22,393 nucleotides of DNA from positions 1 to 22,393 of the forward strand of contig QHYA01000037.1 of the NCBI GenBank assembly GCA_003223995.1, written 5' to 3'. Positions 21,510-22,393 of this stretch are shown here, in pieces. The stretch's first letter is position 1; every line of letters begins with the position of its first letter. The position numbers were made by a program, and so were the translations under genes. The notes under the pieces were generated by a model, which was given only the letters and a program-made list of their open reading frames with translations, ran no database searches and was not told where the DNA came from. Origin of the DNA: Acidobacteriota bacterium. Its GTDB lineage: Bacteria; Acidobacteriota; Polarisedimenticolia; QHYA01.

Positions 21510-21595
21510 GCCGGGGTGGCGAAACTGGTAAACGCAGGGGACTTAAAATCCCCCGCCTCTCGCGAGGCATGCGGGTTCGACTCCCGCCCCCGGCA
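21510..21595 (+). tRNA. tRNA-Leu (anticodon UAA)
   Basis: The full cloverleaf can be drawn. The acceptor stem is GCCGGGG (21510-21516) with CCCCGGC (21588-21594). The D arm starts GCGAAACTGG. The anticodon stem GGGGA/TCCCC encloses CTTAAAA with anticodon TAA. A long class II variable arm (around CCTCTCGCGAGG) follows, as expected for leucine. The T stem GCGGG/CCCGC encloses TTCGACT. The discriminator is A at 21595, as needed by leucyl-tRNA synthetase. The following bases are CATTG, so the CCA end is not encoded and must be added by the nucleotidyltransferase. It reads UUA, a codon that should be rare in so GC-rich a genome. Confidence 0.96.
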
Positions 21596-21752
21596 CATTG
21601 AACCTATCGCGGGTTGGCGAGATCCTAGTTGGCCAGATCCAGGCAGAGAGGCGCTGCCGGCCGTTGCGAGCACGACGAGCTCGATCCATTCGAGGTCGCG
21701 ACGGGCGAGGCCCCGGCGAAATGTTGCAGCAGGAAGAGAGCCCGGATCCGGA

Positions 21753-22393
21753 CTACACGTCTCCAGCGCTCAGCATCTTGGCCCACGTGTCGCGCAAGGA
21801 GACGATGCGATTGAAGACAGGCTTCTCCTGCCGGGACTCCCTGAGGTCGGCGATGTAGAAGGCCTTGCGCTCGAACTGGAAGCGGTCGCCGGGCCTGACC
21901 TCGGCGAGCGAGGGCTCGGCGCGCGCATCCCCCAGTACCTCGAGCGAGTTCGGGTTCAGGTAGCTCTTGTAGTCACCCTCGCTGCCGGCCGGGTTGGGCA
22001 CGGTGAAGAGACGGTCGTAGAGGCGCAACTCCACAGGTAGCGAGTGTTTTGCCGAGACCCAGTGGATGGTGCCGGGAACCCTGCGTCCCTCAGGGGGTGC
22101 ACCGAGCGTCGCGGGGTCGTAGCTGCAGCGGAGCTCGACGATCTCGCCTGTCCGCTCGTCCTTGGCAACGCCGGTGCAGCGGATGACGTAGGCGAAGCGC
22201 AGTCGCACCTCTCGCCCGGGCGCCAGGCGGTGAAACTTTCTGGGTGGATCCTCCAGGAAGTCGTCCCGCTCGATATAGAGGACCCGGGAGAATGGCACCT
22301 TCCGGTACCCCATGCGGGGCGGGTCGTCCGGGAAGTTTGGTGCTTCCAGCTCCTCGGTACGCTCCTCGGGGAAGTTTTCGATGACGACGCGAA
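21753..22393 (-). CDS. glnS: Glutaminyl-tRNA synthetase, C-terminal part (truncated by window edge)
   Basis: The anticodon-binding beta-barrel end of GlnRS, which charges tRNA-Gln directly with glutamine. The frame is open through the window's right edge. Residues before the internal Met at 22313 (VVIENFPEERTEELEAPNFP then DDPPR) continue the family sequence, so the real start is beyond the window. Diagnostic segments are GYRKVPFSRVLYIERDDFLE, DPPRKFHRLAPGREVRLRFA, GTIHWVSAKHSLPVELRLYD, RLFTVPNP, LNPNSLEVL and FYIADL. The stop is at 21753-21755, just beside a CCGGATCCGG palindrome. The catalytic Rossmann domain lies outside the window. The 157 bases between it and tRNA-Leu contain no other gene or clear terminator. 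Confidence 0.95.
   Translation of the reverse strand, partial: RVVIENFPEERTEELEAPNFPDDPPRMGYRKVPFSRVLYIERDDFLEDPPRKFHRLAPGREVRLRFAYVIRCTGVAKDERTGEIVELRCSYDPATLGAPPEGRRVPGTIHWVSAKHSLPVELRLYDRLFTVPNPAGSEGDYKSYLNPNSLEVLGDARAEPSLAEVRPGDRFQFERKAFYIADLRESRQEKPVFNRIVSLRDTWAKMLSAGDV

Noticed and set aside
21510..21752. Integration site (att) in tRNA-Leu with the HNH gene as cargo
   Set aside because: No second copy of the tRNA 3' end, no integrase and no flanking direct repeats were seen in the window.
21598..21858. Small plus-strand frame after tRNA-Leu
   Set aside because: Its second half is antisense to glnS and the rest has no motif or ribosome-binding site.

Overview
The window is about 22.4 kb of GC-rich bacterial chromosome, densely packed and mostly housekeeping. 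No phage genes, transposases, CRISPR arrays or rRNA genes were seen. Gene content and style (the ffh-rpsP-khpA-rimM-trmD-rplS-rnhB block, a large TPR protein, a Tat-exported DUF362-like protein, a large HNH-domain protein, a glutaminyl-tRNA synthetase) would fit an uncultured Acidobacteriota or a related deep lineage such as Myxococcota. No marker fixes the phylum, so this is a weak inference.

Layout. Positions 1-2668 hold a riboflavin block: the 3' end of ribD, ribE and the fused ribBA. A clear sigma70-type promoter (TTGACA, 16 nt, TAGAAT) at 2791-2818 then opens a translation and RNA-maturation operon, 2857-7261: ffh, rpsP, khpA, rimM, trmD, rplS, rnhB. Genes there are tightly spaced or overlapping. 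A 717-residue TPR protein and a divergent nicotinate-phosphoribosyltransferase-like enzyme follow (7270-10750). A new promoter precedes alanine dehydrogenase (10879-11991), which leads into a lipoate-ligase/octanoyltransferase family gene that overlaps a Tat-signal DUF362-like gene (to 13837). On the minus strand lies a class A penicillin-binding protein (13883-16465), divergent from uvrB (16550-18553) across only 84 bp. Convergent with uvrB is an 845-codon HNH-nuclease-like gene (18736-21273, minus). After a visibly AT-richer gap come tRNA-Leu(UAA) (21510-21595) and the 3' part of glnS on the minus strand.

How they work together. The first 7.3 kb supplies flavin precursors, membrane targeting (SRP), ribosome assembly and tRNA/RNA processing. 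The middle section concerns NAD or nucleotide metabolism, amino-acid catabolism and lipoylation. PBP1A builds peptidoglycan and UvrB repairs DNA. The HNH gene is the least ordinary part: two related helical modules, a linker of about seven degenerate 15-residue repeats (45 bp in DNA), and a single C-terminal zinc-type HNH site.

I did not find a convincing new multigene system. The observations most worth checking are the HNH protein's architecture and repeats, a recurring TAGAAT element placed so close to start codons that leaderless mRNAs are suggested, the divergent NAPRTase-like enzyme, and a possible CTG start for the lipoate-ligase gene.
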